Source of the DNA: Egicoccus sp. AB-alg2
GTDB taxonomy: Bacteria > Actinomycetota > Nitriliruptoria > Nitriliruptorales > Nitriliruptoraceae
DNA: 64,000 nucleotides
Reading direction: 5' to 3'
Assembly: GCF_041821065.1 (NCBI RefSeq)
Contig: NZ_JBGUAX010000011.1
Location: 1 to 64,000 of the forward strand
In this document: positions 1-7,215 of the stretch, one piece after another
How positions within the stretch are numbered: the first letter of the stretch is position 1
Layout: each line of letters begins with the position of its first letter
The notes under the pieces: model-generated
The model's database searches: none
What the model saw: only the letters and a program-made list of their open reading frames with translations
Told to the model about the DNA's origin: nothing
Made by a program: the position numbers and the translations under genes

Positions 1-67
1 GCTAGTCACCGCCACTCCCCGATCCAACGAAGCGCCGCCGATGGACACGGACGGGGGCGAGGGCCGG

Positions 68-898
68 TCAGGCCGGCAGTTCCTCGTGTCCCGGTGCCAG
101 GTCGTGGCGCAGCACGCGTTCCGGCCGTGGCGCCAGGCCATGGCCGAGCACTTCGCGGCCGAGCCACTCCGCGACGTCGTGCCGCAACACACGCCGGTCA
201 CGGCGCCGGTAGAGGCGGCCCTCGTCCGGCTGCGGCAGCCCGTGCAGCCGCCCCGTGCGGGCGACCTCTTCGAGGCAGCCCACCAACACCTCGGCTCCCA
301 GGCGCGCGCAACGCGCCATCAGGGTGGTCTCGTCGTCACCTGGCTCGATCGCCGGGAAGGCATGTGCGAGTAGCGGTCCCGTGTCGATGCCGCGATCGAC
401 CCGGTGGATCGTCAATCCGATGCCGTCGGCGTCAAGCTGGCGTAGGGCATGGAACAACGTGTGCTCACCGCGATAGGCGGGGGCGACACCGAGGTGCACG
501 TTGACGGTGCCGATCGTGGGAACCGCCAGGATGTCGTCGCGCAGGATCGGCGCCCCCGACAGCACCAGGACGTCGGGTCGCAGTCGCGAGACCAGCTCCA
601 CGCCGGGGCGAGCGTTGAGTTGCGTCTCGTCGATCGTGGCAACCGGCAGGGCACGGCGGGACACGACATCTGGCAGCAGGCGCTTCAGTTCGCGCTCGCG
701 ATGCCGCTCCTGCCGGCGGTACCAACTCCTTCGCGCGCCACTGATCGGTGCTCGAGCCACCCTTACCAGCCGATCACGCGTCGACGGGTCGGGAGGATCG
801 ACAGGGCGCACGACGGCCGTCGCGGGCCACCGCTGCTGCAGGCGGCCCACGATGTGGCGGTCGACGACCGCGCAGCCACTGATGACGACGACGTTCAT
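68..898 (-). CDS. Formyltransferase-like protein (putative sugar N-formyltransferase)
   Basis: A 276-aa protein of the formyl-transferase fold (Fmt / GART / sugar N-formyltransferase superfamily). The N-terminus MNVVVISG looks like the first Rossmann strand. The central block holds the N-x-H pair in VNVHLGVAPAYRGEHTLFHA and the later aspartate in VDRGIDTG, matching the catalytic Asn-His-Asp set. It lacks the C-terminal tRNA-binding domain of Fmt (about 310 aa), so an amino-sugar or other small amine is a likelier acceptor; this is inference. I chose the ATG at 898 because GGAG lies about 8 nt upstream and the fold begins there; the reading frame runs on to 961 without support. It diverges from the PRMT-like gene at 1026. 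A paralogue lies at 27863..28738 in the polysaccharide cluster. The acceptor is unknown. Confidence 0.8.
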   Translation of the reverse strand: MNVVVISGCAVVDRHIVGRLQQRWPATAVVRPVDPPDPSTRDRLVRVARAPISGARRSWYRRQERHRERELKRLLPDVVSRRALPVATIDETQLNARPGVELVSRLRPDVLVLSGAPILRDDILAVPTIGTVNVHLGVAPAYRGEHTLFHALRQLDADGIGLTIHRVDRGIDTGPLLAHAFPAIEPGDDETTLMARCARLGAEVLVGCLEEVARTGRLHGLPQPDEGRLYRRRDRRVLRHDVAEWLGREVLGHGLAPRPERVLRHDLAPGHEELPA

Positions 899-1025
899 GC
901 CGGCTCCAGTGACCGAGGTGCAGCCGAGTCTTGCAGCAGAGGCGCGGGGTGCCCGGGACACCTGCCCCTCGTCGTGCGGCTACCACCTCCGCATTCTGCA
1001 GCCACGTGTCGAGCCGGGGACCGAT

Positions 1026-2024
1026 GTGCCGAAAGCCGCGAGTATCGTCCTGCAGCGCGCCTACGAGGCCGCACTGCGTAACCGTTCCGTACGGAACGCC
1101 GTGTACGGCGAGTGGAACAAGCAGGCGTTCACCGACGTCTTCGAGCACGAGAAGATGCTGGCCGATCGCGTGCGGGTCGACGCGTACGCGCAAGCCATCG
1201 ACCGTCTCGTCGGGCCGACCGACGTGGTCGTCGACCTCGGCACGGGCACCGGCATCCTCGCCATGCTGGCCGCACGCCGTGCCAGACGCGTGTATGCGAT
1301 CGACCACTCGCCCTTCATCGACGTGGCCGAACGGATCGCGGCCCACAACGGCTTCACCAACATCACGTTCGTCCAGGAGCACAGCACGACGTTCCAACCG
1401 TCGGAGCCCGTCGACGTGGTCCTGCACGAGCAGATGGGCGACGAACTGCTCAACGAGAACATGCTGGACAACCTCCTCGACCTCAAACAACGGGTCGTGG
1501 CCGAGGACGGCCGCATACTGCCGGGTCGCTTCGAGTTCTTCGTCGAGCCGGTCGCGCTCGTCGAGGATCGGCAGGTGCCGTTCCTGTGGGACATGCAGGT
1601 CCACGGGATCGACTTCGGTTTCCTGCGCGGTGACCCGGCCGTGTCGGCGAACACCCGGAAGTCCTACGGTTACCGGCGGGTGTCCACGGGTGACGTCGCG
1701 CACTCGCTCGGGGTGCCGGCGCCGGTGCTGAGCTTCGACCTCGCCACCTTGCACCAGGTCGACGAGGTGCCTCGGGATCTCACCGTGCCGCGGCAGGTGA
1801 CCACCGACGGCTGGTTCGACGGCTTCTGCATCTGGTTCCGGGCGCACTTCGACGACCGGACCGTCCTCAGCACCTCGCCGCTGGAGGCGCGCACCTCGTG
1901 GACGAACCGGCTGGTGCGGACACCGCGCCGCAAGGTCGGCGCCGGCGAGACGATCCGGTATCGCGTGCAACTCCACGACCTGGTGCGCCCTGGGACGTGG
2001 ACGATCGCAGAAGAGGACGGCTGA
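1026..2024 (+). CDS. PRMT-like class I SAM-dependent methyltransferase
   Basis: A 332-aa protein that carries the hallmarks of protein arginine methyltransferases. The pre-motif FEHEKMLADRVRVDAYAQAI corresponds to the HEEMLxDxxRTxxY segment. SAM motif I is VDLGTGTGILAM (about residues 69-80). A double-E loop, HEQMGDELLNENMLD (about 133-147), has its two glutamates at the same nine-residue spacing as in PRMT1. A TSW triplet (about 289-291) sits where the THW loop of the beta-barrel occurs. Family knowledge: these residues bind SAM and clamp the substrate guanidinium. The GTG start at 1026 is preceded by GGGGA at 1016-1020; the open frame extends upstream to 501 but overlaps the divergent gene and has no recognisable protein content. 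Whether it methylates a protein or a small guanidino compound cannot be told. No membrane segments. Confidence 0.85.
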   Translation: MPKAASIVLQRAYEAALRNRSVRNAVYGEWNKQAFTDVFEHEKMLADRVRVDAYAQAIDRLVGPTDVVVDLGTGTGILAMLAARRARRVYAIDHSPFIDVAERIAAHNGFTNITFVQEHSTTFQPSEPVDVVLHEQMGDELLNENMLDNLLDLKQRVVAEDGRILPGRFEFFVEPVALVEDRQVPFLWDMQVHGIDFGFLRGDPAVSANTRKSYGYRRVSTGDVAHSLGVPAPVLSFDLATLHQVDEVPRDLTVPRQVTTDGWFDGFCIWFRAHFDDRTVLSTSPLEARTSWTNRLVRTPRRKVGAGETIRYRVQLHDLVRPGTWTIAEEDG

Positions 2025-2125
2025 CAGCGCGTCTTCCGGCCCGGGACGGCCGTACGTGGCAGCGGTGCCAGTGGGTCGTCTAAGCGTCATGGTCACGGTG
2101 AGCGAGAACCCGGAGGAGTCGACCA

Positions 2126-2362
2126 GTGGCGAGTTGTGAGGTCTGCGGCAACGACTACGACAAGGCGTTCGAGGTGCATGCGGCCGGAGCCGTCCACGTC
2201 TTCGACAGCTTCGAGTGTGCGATCCACCGCATGGCACCCATCTGCGAGCACTGCGGCGTCAAGGTGATCGGCCACGGCGTCGAGGCGGGCGGTCAGTTCT
2301 TCTGCTGTGCCCATTGCGCTCGGCACGAGGGCGTCGGCGAAGAGGTCGCCGACCGCGCCTGA
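2126..2362 (+). CDS. Small Cys/His-rich putative zinc-binding protein
   Basis: A 78-aa protein with paired cysteines: CEVC near the start, a lone Cys with a nearby His in FECAIHRM, CEHC in the middle, and CCAHCARH near the end. This pattern suggests two treble-clef or zinc-ribbon-like metal sites, but I cannot name a characterised family; similar short proteins are common in Actinobacteria and are sometimes labelled metallothionein-like. The GTG start at 2126 has a strong GGAGGAG at 2112-2118. It ends 9 nt before the cytochrome P450 start, so the two are probably co-transcribed. No signal peptide or membrane segment. Function unknown; a metal-binding or redox-sensing role is only inferred. 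Confidence 0.75.
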   Translation: MASCEVCGNDYDKAFEVHAAGAVHVFDSFECAIHRMAPICEHCGVKVIGHGVEAGGQFFCCAHCARHEGVGEEVADRA

Positions 2363-2371
2363 GGCGGGTCC

Positions 2372-3673
2372 GTGCGTGCCCCGTTCGGGGACCTGCTGGC
2401 GTTCCGCGCCGATCGCCTGGCGTTCCTGACCCGGCTGGCGCGCGAACGCGGCGACGTCTCGACGTTCCGCATCGGCCCGTACCGGGTCTGGCAACTGGCA
2501 CACCCGGACCTGGTCCGGGGGGTCCTGGTGACGCACGCGGCGAGGTTCCGCAAGGGCCCGGTGCTGCAGCGGGCGAGGATCGTGCTCGGTGACGGCCTGC
2601 TGACGGCCGAAGGAGCGCACCACCGCCGTCACCGGCGACTGCTGCAACCCGCGTTCCACCCGCAGCGGGTGCACGAGTACGCGACCACGATGGTCGACCG
2701 CGCCGAGCGCACCACACGCACGTGGCAGCCCGGCAAAGCGGTGGACGTGCACGCCCAGGCGGTGCGGATGACGCTGGCGACCGCCGGCGCCACGTTGCTG
2801 GGGACGGACGTCGAGGCGGACGTCGACCTGGTCCAGTCGGCGATCGACGACCTGCTCAGCGCCTACCGGCTCGCCTTCGTGCCGTTCGGCTGGCGACTCC
2901 AGCACCTGCCCGTCGGCCCACCGCGGCGCCTGCGCCGGGGACGCCGCGCCCTGCACGGCCTCGTGGACCGCGCCATCGCCGACCGGCGTACGAGGCGCGA
3001 GGACCGAGGCGACCTGCTGTCGACGCTGGTGCTGGCCGACGAGCAGGACCGACTGACCGACGACGAGATCCGCGAGGAGGCACTCACGCTGCTCCTCGCC
3101 GGACACGAGACGACCGCCAACGCGCTCGCGTTCGCCCTGCACCTCCTCGCCAGCGATCCCGCCCTCCAGGACCGGGTGCACGAGGAAGTCGACGGCGTGC
3201 TGGCGGGTCGGCCGCCGACGGCGGACGACCGCGAGCGTCTCCCCGTGTGCCGTGGCGTCTTCGCCGAGGCCCTGCGTCTGTTTCCGCCATCGTGGGCGAT
3301 GGGGCGCCAATGCATCGAGGACCATCCGCTCGACGGTCACACGATCCCCGTCGGCGACCTCGTCGTGCTGCCGCAGTGGGTCGTGCACCAAGACCCGCGA
3401 TGGTGGGAGGACCCGACCCGCTGCGATCCCGACCGCTGGACGGCCGATGCGCCGACGCGGCGTCCGCGGTTCGCCTACTTCCCCTTCGGGGGCGGGATCC
3501 GCCAGTGCATCGGCGAGGGCTTCGCCTGGACCGAGGGGGTGCTGGCGCTCGCGTCGATCCTTCGTCAGTGGCGCCTGGGTCCGGTGACGGAGCGGCCGTT
3601 GGCGCTCGAGCCCTTGATCACCCTGCGACCACGCAACGGCGTCTGGCTGCGCCCCCGCCTGCGCGACGCATGA
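2372..3673 (+). CDS. Cytochrome P450
   Basis: A 433-aa haem-thiolate monooxygenase. Visible landmarks are the I-helix oxygen-binding motif AGHETTAN (about residues 242-249), the K-helix ExxR in EALR (about 298-301), and the haem loop FPFGGGIRQCIGEGFA with the axial cysteine near residue 379. There is no N-terminal membrane anchor, as in most soluble bacterial P450s, although the sequence type (FPFGGGxRxCxG, long C-half) resembles fatty-acid/CYP102-like class II enzymes more than CYP107-type ones. Electrons must come from a redox partner not encoded nearby. The GTG start follows the Cys-rich gene by 9 nt. The substrate cannot be predicted; fatty acid, terpenoid or carotenoid hydroxylation are possible. 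Confidence 0.93.
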   Translation: MRAPFGDLLAFRADRLAFLTRLARERGDVSTFRIGPYRVWQLAHPDLVRGVLVTHAARFRKGPVLQRARIVLGDGLLTAEGAHHRRHRRLLQPAFHPQRVHEYATTMVDRAERTTRTWQPGKAVDVHAQAVRMTLATAGATLLGTDVEADVDLVQSAIDDLLSAYRLAFVPFGWRLQHLPVGPPRRLRRGRRALHGLVDRAIADRRTRREDRGDLLSTLVLADEQDRLTDDEIREEALTLLLAGHETTANALAFALHLLASDPALQDRVHEEVDGVLAGRPPTADDRERLPVCRGVFAEALRLFPPSWAMGRQCIEDHPLDGHTIPVGDLVVLPQWVVHQDPRWWEDPTRCDPDRWTADAPTRRPRFAYFPFGGGIRQCIGEGFAWTEGVLALASILRQWRLGPVTERPLALEPLITLRPRNGVWLRPRLRDA

Positions 3674-3675
3674 GC

Positions 3676-3702
3676 GAAGCCCCCGACACGGTCGGGGGCT
3701 TC
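3676..3702. terminator. Perfect hairpin between P450 and tRNA-Val (bidirectional terminator)
   Basis: A 12-bp perfect stem (GAAGCCCCCGAC / GTCGGGGGCTTC) with a 3-nt loop starts 3 nt after the P450 stop and lies 7 nt from the 3' end of the convergent tRNA. There is no strong U-tract, which is usual for high-GC Actinobacteria. It probably ends both transcripts. Confidence 0.75.
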
Positions 3703-3708
3703 GAGAAG

Positions 3709-3782
3709 TGGGGCGTGCAGGAATCGAACCTGCGACCTCTTGCGTGTCGAGCAAGCGCTCTAGCCGACTGAGCTAACGCCCC
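3709..3782 (-). tRNA. tRNA-Val (anticodon GAC)
   Basis: A 74-nt cloverleaf reads on the minus strand: acceptor GGGGCGT/ACGCCCC, D-stem GCTC/GAGC, anticodon stem CTTGC/GCAAG, T-stem GCAGG/CCTGC, T-loop TTCGATT and discriminator A. The anticodon loop is TCGACAC, giving anticodon GAC (valine, GUC codons). The residue before the anticodon, position 33, is C where U is nearly universal. CCA is not encoded. Confidence 0.93.
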
Positions 3783-3948
3783 GCAATGGCTCGCGAGCGG
3801 ACGAGCCGCTCGCGCGGCGCGAACGGTACCCACGCCCGGGGACGGAGGCAAACCTGTGGCCGGCTGCGCACCATCCCTGCCGAAGTGGCGTCGCCGGCCC
3901 TCCGTCGGCTCTGGACGCGAGGCGTACCGTGGGGACGGCGACCCCTCC

Positions 3949-3954
3949 TAGGCT
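3949..3954 (+). promoter_or_regulatory. Candidate -10 hexamer (TAGGCT) for the thioesterase gene
   Basis: TAGGCT fits the actinobacterial TAnnnT -10 consensus and lies 43 nt before the ATG at 3998. No convincing -35 element is visible. The same kind of hexamer recurs before several other genes in the window. Confidence 0.3.
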
Positions 3955-3997
3955 GCGGCCTCGAACGCCGTTCGTCCACGGCCCGGAGCCACGACCG

Positions 3998-4789
3998 ATG
4001 TCGACGCCGATCTTCGACCGTGACCGTGATCGCGTCGTCGCGACCGCCCTCGCCCGCGGACCGTGGGACCCGGATCACTGCCACGGTGGCGCGCCGGCGG
4101 CCCTGCTGACGGCCCTGATCGACGCGCTGCCGACGGCCGTCCCCATGCAGGTCGTGCGCCTGACCTTCGACCTGTTGCGACCGGTGCCGCTGCGCCCGCT
4201 CGACGTCCACACCCGCATCGTTCGCGACGGCAAGCGGGTCCAGCTCGCCGAAGCGTGGCTGACCGGTGCGGGTGGCGTGGAACTGATGCGCTGCCGGGCC
4301 CTCAGGCTCCGCGTCGGCGAGGTCGACCTGCCTGGCGATGCCGTGGTCGATGTGGCGCCGCCGGTCATCGGCCCGGAGGAACTCCCCCGCCTGACGGGTC
4401 GCGACGACTGGGAGGCCGACGGGTTCTGGCGCGCCGTCGACGTGCGGATGGTGTCCGGGGTCCTGGGCGAGGCTGGCCCCGGCACCGCCTGGTTCCGGGT
4501 GGTGGCCCCGCTGCTCGACGGGGTGGCGCTGACCCCCACCGCGCGGGTCGCGGCGGCCGCCGATTTCGGCAACGGCATCGGCTCGCCGCTGGAGATGGGC
4601 CCCTATCTGTTCGTGAACCCGGACCTGACCGTCCACCTCGACCGCCAACCAGACGGCGAATGGGTCGGCCTGGCCGCCGCGTCGGTGGCGCAATCGACGG
4701 GCAACGGCCTGACGTCCTCCACGATCTACGACCTGGGCGGCCGGATCGGCGTGGCGGCACAGAGCCTGTACGTCGACGTCACCAACTGA
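3998..4789 (+). CDS. Thioesterase family protein (TesB-like double hotdog)
   Basis: A 263-aa protein resembling actinobacterial acyl-CoA thioesterase-family proteins with two hotdog halves. The N-terminal half contains WDPDHCHGGAPAALL, similar to the HGG segment of the first hotdog (about residues 24-40). The C-terminal half contains ADFGNGIGSPLEMGPYLFVN and ends with a strand pattern typical of this group (VAQSTGNGLTSSTIYDLGGRIG). It would hydrolyse an acyl-CoA thioester in the cytoplasm; the chain length is unknown. The ATG at 3998 has GGAG at 3984-3987. Its last 11 nt overlap the end of the convergent NmrA-like gene. Confidence 0.8.
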   Translation: MSTPIFDRDRDRVVATALARGPWDPDHCHGGAPAALLTALIDALPTAVPMQVVRLTFDLLRPVPLRPLDVHTRIVRDGKRVQLAEAWLTGAGGVELMRCRALRLRVGEVDLPGDAVVDVAPPVIGPEELPRLTGRDDWEADGFWRAVDVRMVSGVLGEAGPGTAWFRVVAPLLDGVALTPTARVAAAADFGNGIGSPLEMGPYLFVNPDLTVHLDRQPDGEWVGLAAASVAQSTGNGLTSSTIYDLGGRIGVAAQSLYVDVTN

Positions 4790-5419
4790 CGACCGGCGCG
4801 CGGCCGACCCACGCCGCCTGCTCGGCCTCGTCGAGGAGGAAGGCCGCGAGGTCGGCGCGCCCGAGCGTGACGCGTGCCCGCCACCCACCCGCGCGACGGT
4901 CGTGACGCCACCTCGGGCGGCGGCGTCGACCAGTCGGGGCACACGCACGACCGTCACCTGCAGGTCGGCGGCCTGCAGCGTGCGGACCGCCGCCTCGCCG
5001 TCCTCGAGGAGTTCGCGTTGCAGCAGCGACATGACGCCGCGGATGGCCCGGTCGGGCAGCTTGGGGGTGTCACCGGGCTGGCGGACCCCCGCCCCCGTGA
5101 GCCACACGAGGCGCTTCACCCCGTGGCGCTGCATCGCGGGCACCAGCGCGCGGCTCACCTGACGGCGCAGGTCCTCCGGCGAGCCCTTGACCGGCCCCGA
5201 AACGTCGATCACGGCCTCGGCGCCGTCCACGGCACGCGCCACGGCCGTCGCATCCGTGAGGTCGCCCCGGAACAGGGTGAGTTCCTCGGACCCGGGCAGG
5301 ACGGCGGACGCCTTGTCGGCATCGCGCACGAGCGCGCGGACCTCGTGGCCACGCAGGAGCGCCTGCCCCACCACCTCGACGCCCGTGCGGCCGGTGGCAC
5401 CCAGCACGGCGAGTCGCAT
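4779..5419 (-). pseudogene. NmrA-like NAD(P)-binding reductase, interrupted by a frameshift
   Basis: This is an atypical short-chain dehydrogenase (NAD(P)H-binding, NmrA/SDR_a5-like). It begins at the ATG at 5419 after a strong AAAGGAGG. The first frame reads MRLAVLGATGRTGVEVVGQA (GxxGxxG nucleotide loop), continues through VIDVSGPVKGSPEDLRRQ and LVWLTGAG, and reaches VVRVPRLVDAA, a usual landmark about 50 residues from the family's C-terminus. After that the frame turns into nonsense, while the -1 frame supplies the expected tail, RARVTLGRADLAAFLLDEAE followed by APVVSW and a TGA at 4779. The switch lies between about 4890 and 4925, consistent with one missing base; repaired, the protein would be about 213 aa, normal for the family. 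It is either a recent pseudogene or a sequence error. It is divergent from, and probably regulated by, the MarR gene at 5497. Confidence 0.8.
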
Positions 5420-5431
5420 CTCGCCTCCTTT

Positions 5432-5448
5432 CGTCAAGTTGCTTGACG
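5432..5448. promoter_or_regulatory. Palindromic operator 1 (CGTCAAG-TTG-CTTGACG)
   Basis: A perfect 7-3-7 inverted repeat 13 nt upstream of the NmrA-like ATG. It shares its half-site with operator 2, centre to centre 38 bp away. It is a likely binding site for the adjacent MarR-family protein, placed to repress the leftward gene. Confidence 0.8.
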
Positions 5449-5465
5449 GTAAGCCGACCACGTAG

Positions 5466-5490
5466 CTTTCGTCAAGCCACTTGACGAAAG
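5466..5490. promoter_or_regulatory. Palindromic operator 2 (11-3-11 repeat containing CGTCAAG)
   Basis: A perfect 11-bp inverted repeat around a CCA spacer (CTTTCGTCAAG and its complement) ends 6 nt before the marR-type ATG at 5497. It contains the same half-site as operator 1. Its position over the probable start region suggests autorepression of the rightward regulator. Confidence 0.8.
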
Positions 5491-5496
5491 ACCGCG

Positions 5497-5934
5497 ATGC
5501 CGTCCCCACTGCCACCGGGTCGCCTCGCGGCCGAGCTCCTGCTCGCCAGCCGCTGGTTCGACGACGCCTTGCGTGCCCGTCTGGCCGCGGAAGGGTGGCC
5601 GCCGGTGACACCGACACGCTCGCGGGCCTTCCTCGCGATGTCCGGTGGCCCCGCACGCATCAGTGATCTCGCGCGCGAGCTGGACATCACCCGCCAGGCC
5701 GCGCACCAGCTCGTCGACGGCCTGGAGGCGGACGGCCTGGTGACGCGCCGGCCGGATCCGACCGACCGACGGGCGCAGACCGTCGATCTGACGACTGCGG
5801 GCCGGGACCTGGCACGGGCCGCCGGCCGCATCCTGCCAGCGTTGGAGCACGAGTTGTCCGACCGGATCGGGAGCGACGCCGTTGCGGCCCTCCGCGACGC
5901 ACTGGCCCGTGACCGGGGCCCCGCACCCGGCTGA
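5497..5934 (+). CDS. MarR-family transcriptional regulator
   Basis: A 145-aa winged-helix regulator. The DNA-binding core is ISDLARELDITRQAAHQLVD (recognition helix, about residues 53-72), followed by the wing GLVTRRPDPTDRRAQTVDLT, the DxRxR-like signature of the MarR family. Helices at both ends would form the dimer interface. It is transcribed divergently from the frameshifted NmrA-like reductase; the 77-bp gap contains two perfect palindromes with a shared CGTCAAG half-site. This MarR/NAD(P)-binding-protein pairing is common and usually ligand-inducible. The inducing ligand is unknown. The palindrome lies so close to the start codon that autoregulation is likely. Confidence 0.92.
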   Translation: MPSPLPPGRLAAELLLASRWFDDALRARLAAEGWPPVTPTRSRAFLAMSGGPARISDLARELDITRQAAHQLVDGLEADGLVTRRPDPTDRRAQTVDLTTAGRDLARAAGRILPALEHELSDRIGSDAVAALRDALARDRGPAPG

Positions 5935-6001
5935 CGGACGTACGAGCCGCGCGCGCTCCGTCCGAGCAGGACGTCGGACACCGCACGCGCCCGTCGTCGC
6001 G

Positions 6002-6030
6002 TGAACCGTCGCCGACCTTGCCGCTGTATC
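6002..6030 (+). promoter_or_regulatory. Candidate ECF-type promoter (TGAACC-N16-CTGTATC)
   Basis: TGAACC at 6002-6007 and CTGTATC at 6024-6030 lie 32 nt before the lipoprotein ATG. They resemble promoters described for mycobacterial SigL (TGAACC with a CGTGTC-like -10). The downstream operon encodes an ECF sigma factor with an RskA-type anti-sigma factor, so autoregulation is plausible. Confidence 0.4.
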
Positions 6031-6061
6031 GACGGTCGAGGACCGATCGAGAGGCACGAAG

Positions 6062-6658
6062 ATGCGATGCAGGGCACCGATTCTGATCGCGGCGGTCACC
6101 ACGGTGCTGGTCCTGGCCGCCTGCGCCGACGACCCGGCCGCCCCGGGCGACGACCCCGCCGCGACGGGTGACGACCCCGCCGCGACGGCCGGCGAGGAGG
6201 ACGCGGCCGCGGAACCGGATGCGGCCGACCCCGATGAGCCGGCGGCCGCCGACACCGGAGCGGAGTCGACGGGGCCGGCCGAGGTCGCCGTCGCCGCGAC
6301 CGACCTGGGCGACGTGGTCGTCGACGCGGAGGGCATGACCCTGTACCTGTTCCTCCCCGACGAGCAGGGCCCGAGTACGTGCACGGACGCCTGCGCGCAG
6401 GCGTGGCCACCGCTGGTCACCGATGGTGAGCCCGTGGCCGGTGACGGGACCGACGAGGCACTGCTGGGCACGACGGAGCGCGACGACGGCAACGTGCAGG
6501 TCACCTACGACGGTTGGCCGCTCTACTACTGGCAGGGTGACCGTGAGCCCGGGGACGTGACGGGCCAGAACGTCGAGGAGGTCTGGTTCGTGGTCTCCCC
6601 CACCGGCGAACCGGTGATGCAGGCGGCCGACACCGGAGACGACCGGTCCGGATACTGA
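6062..6658 (+). CDS. Lipoprotein with secreted-repeat (Lipoprotein_15 / COG4315-like) domain
   Basis: A 198-aa exported lipoprotein. A type II signal peptide ends in the lipobox LAAC (Cys about residue 21). It is followed by an acidic low-complexity linker containing three copies of the heptad DDPAA(P/T)(G/A). The folded part (about 75-190) has the two characteristic halves of this family: MTLYLFLPDEQGPSTCTDAC followed by WPPL, and WPLYYWQGDREPGDVTGQ followed by VWFVVSP. The family has no proven biochemical role; it is often found with sigma/anti-sigma pairs and with redox or envelope-stress genes. It ends 5 nt before the sigma-factor start, so it is the first gene of a three-gene operon. Confidence 0.9.
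   Translation: MRCRAPILIAAVTTVLVLAACADDPAAPGDDPAATGDDPAATAGEEDAAAEPDAADPDEPAAADTGAESTGPAEVAVAATDLGDVVVDAEGMTLYLFLPDEQGPSTCTDACAQAWPPLVTDGEPVAGDGTDEALLGTTERDDGNVQVTYDGWPLYYWQGDREPGDVTGQNVEEVWFVVSPTGEPVMQAADTGDDRSGY
6149..6190 (+). repeat. 21-bp tandem duplication inside the lipoprotein linker
   Basis: A 21-bp unit beginning GACGACCCCGCCGCGACGG occurs twice in direct succession (starts at 6149 and 6170). A diverged third copy of the encoded heptad lies just upstream. It lengthens the disordered acidic linker in frame. Confidence 0.7.
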
Positions 6659-6663
6659 CCGAC

Positions 6664-7215
6664 ATGGGTATGGCCGGTCCGACGGGTGAGGCGGGGTTGC
6701 TCGCCGAGGTCGCCGCGGGTGACCAGCGGGCGGCGGCGGCGCTGTACGACGCGTACGCCGGCCCGCTCTACGGGTTCGGGCTGCAACGCCTGGGCGACCG
6801 GGAACTCGCCGAGGAGCTCGTGCAGCGGGTGCTGCTCACGCTGTGCCGACGCGCCGACCGCTACGACCCCGGGCGCGGGCCGGTGCGCGCCTACGTGTTC
6901 GCGATCGCCGGGTCGACCGTGGTGGACCTGCGACGCGAGGCGGCACGCCGACCGTCGCCGACCGCGACGATCGCCGCGATCGAGGACGCACCGGACACGG
7001 CCGACCGTGTCGTGGCGGCCGCGACGGTGCGCGCCGCACTCGAGAGGCTCGGCGACGAGCACCGACGGGTCCTCGAACTCGCCTACCACCGTGGCCTCAC
7101 GCAACGGGAGATCGCCGAGGTGCTGGAGTTGCCGTTGGGCACGGTCAAGTCGCGGACCTACTACGCGCTGCGCGCCTTCCGGCTGGCCTGCGAGGAGCTG
7201 GGGGTGACGCCATGA
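6664..7215 (+). CDS. ECF (sigma-70 family) RNA polymerase sigma factor
   Basis: A 183-aa ECF sigma factor. Region 2 is visible at about residues 20-90 (ALYDAYAGPLYGFGLQRLGD, then ELAEELVQRVLLTLCRRADR, with VRAYVFAIAGSTVVDLRR for 2.4). Region 4 spans about 120-175, with the helix-turn-helix GLTQREIAEVLELPLGTVKS. It belongs with the SigK/SigL-type group judging by its RskA-type partner. It overlaps the anti-sigma gene by 4 nt (ATGA), indicating translational coupling, and follows the lipoprotein gene by 5 nt. The start at 6664 (ATG) could also be the next Met two codons on. Its regulon probably includes its own operon. Confidence 0.93.
   Translation: MGMAGPTGEAGLLAEVAAGDQRAAAALYDAYAGPLYGFGLQRLGDRELAEELVQRVLLTLCRRADRYDPGRGPVRAYVFAIAGSTVVDLRREAARRPSPTATIAAIEDAPDTADRVVAAATVRAALERLGDEHRRVLELAYHRGLTQREIAEVLELPLGTVKSRTYYALRAFRLACEELGVTP

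Noticed and set aside
774-2237. 487-codon open frame on the minus strand over the PRMT-like gene
   Set aside because: It lies entirely antisense to a gene with clear motifs and has no recognisable domain; long antisense frames are expected at this GC content.
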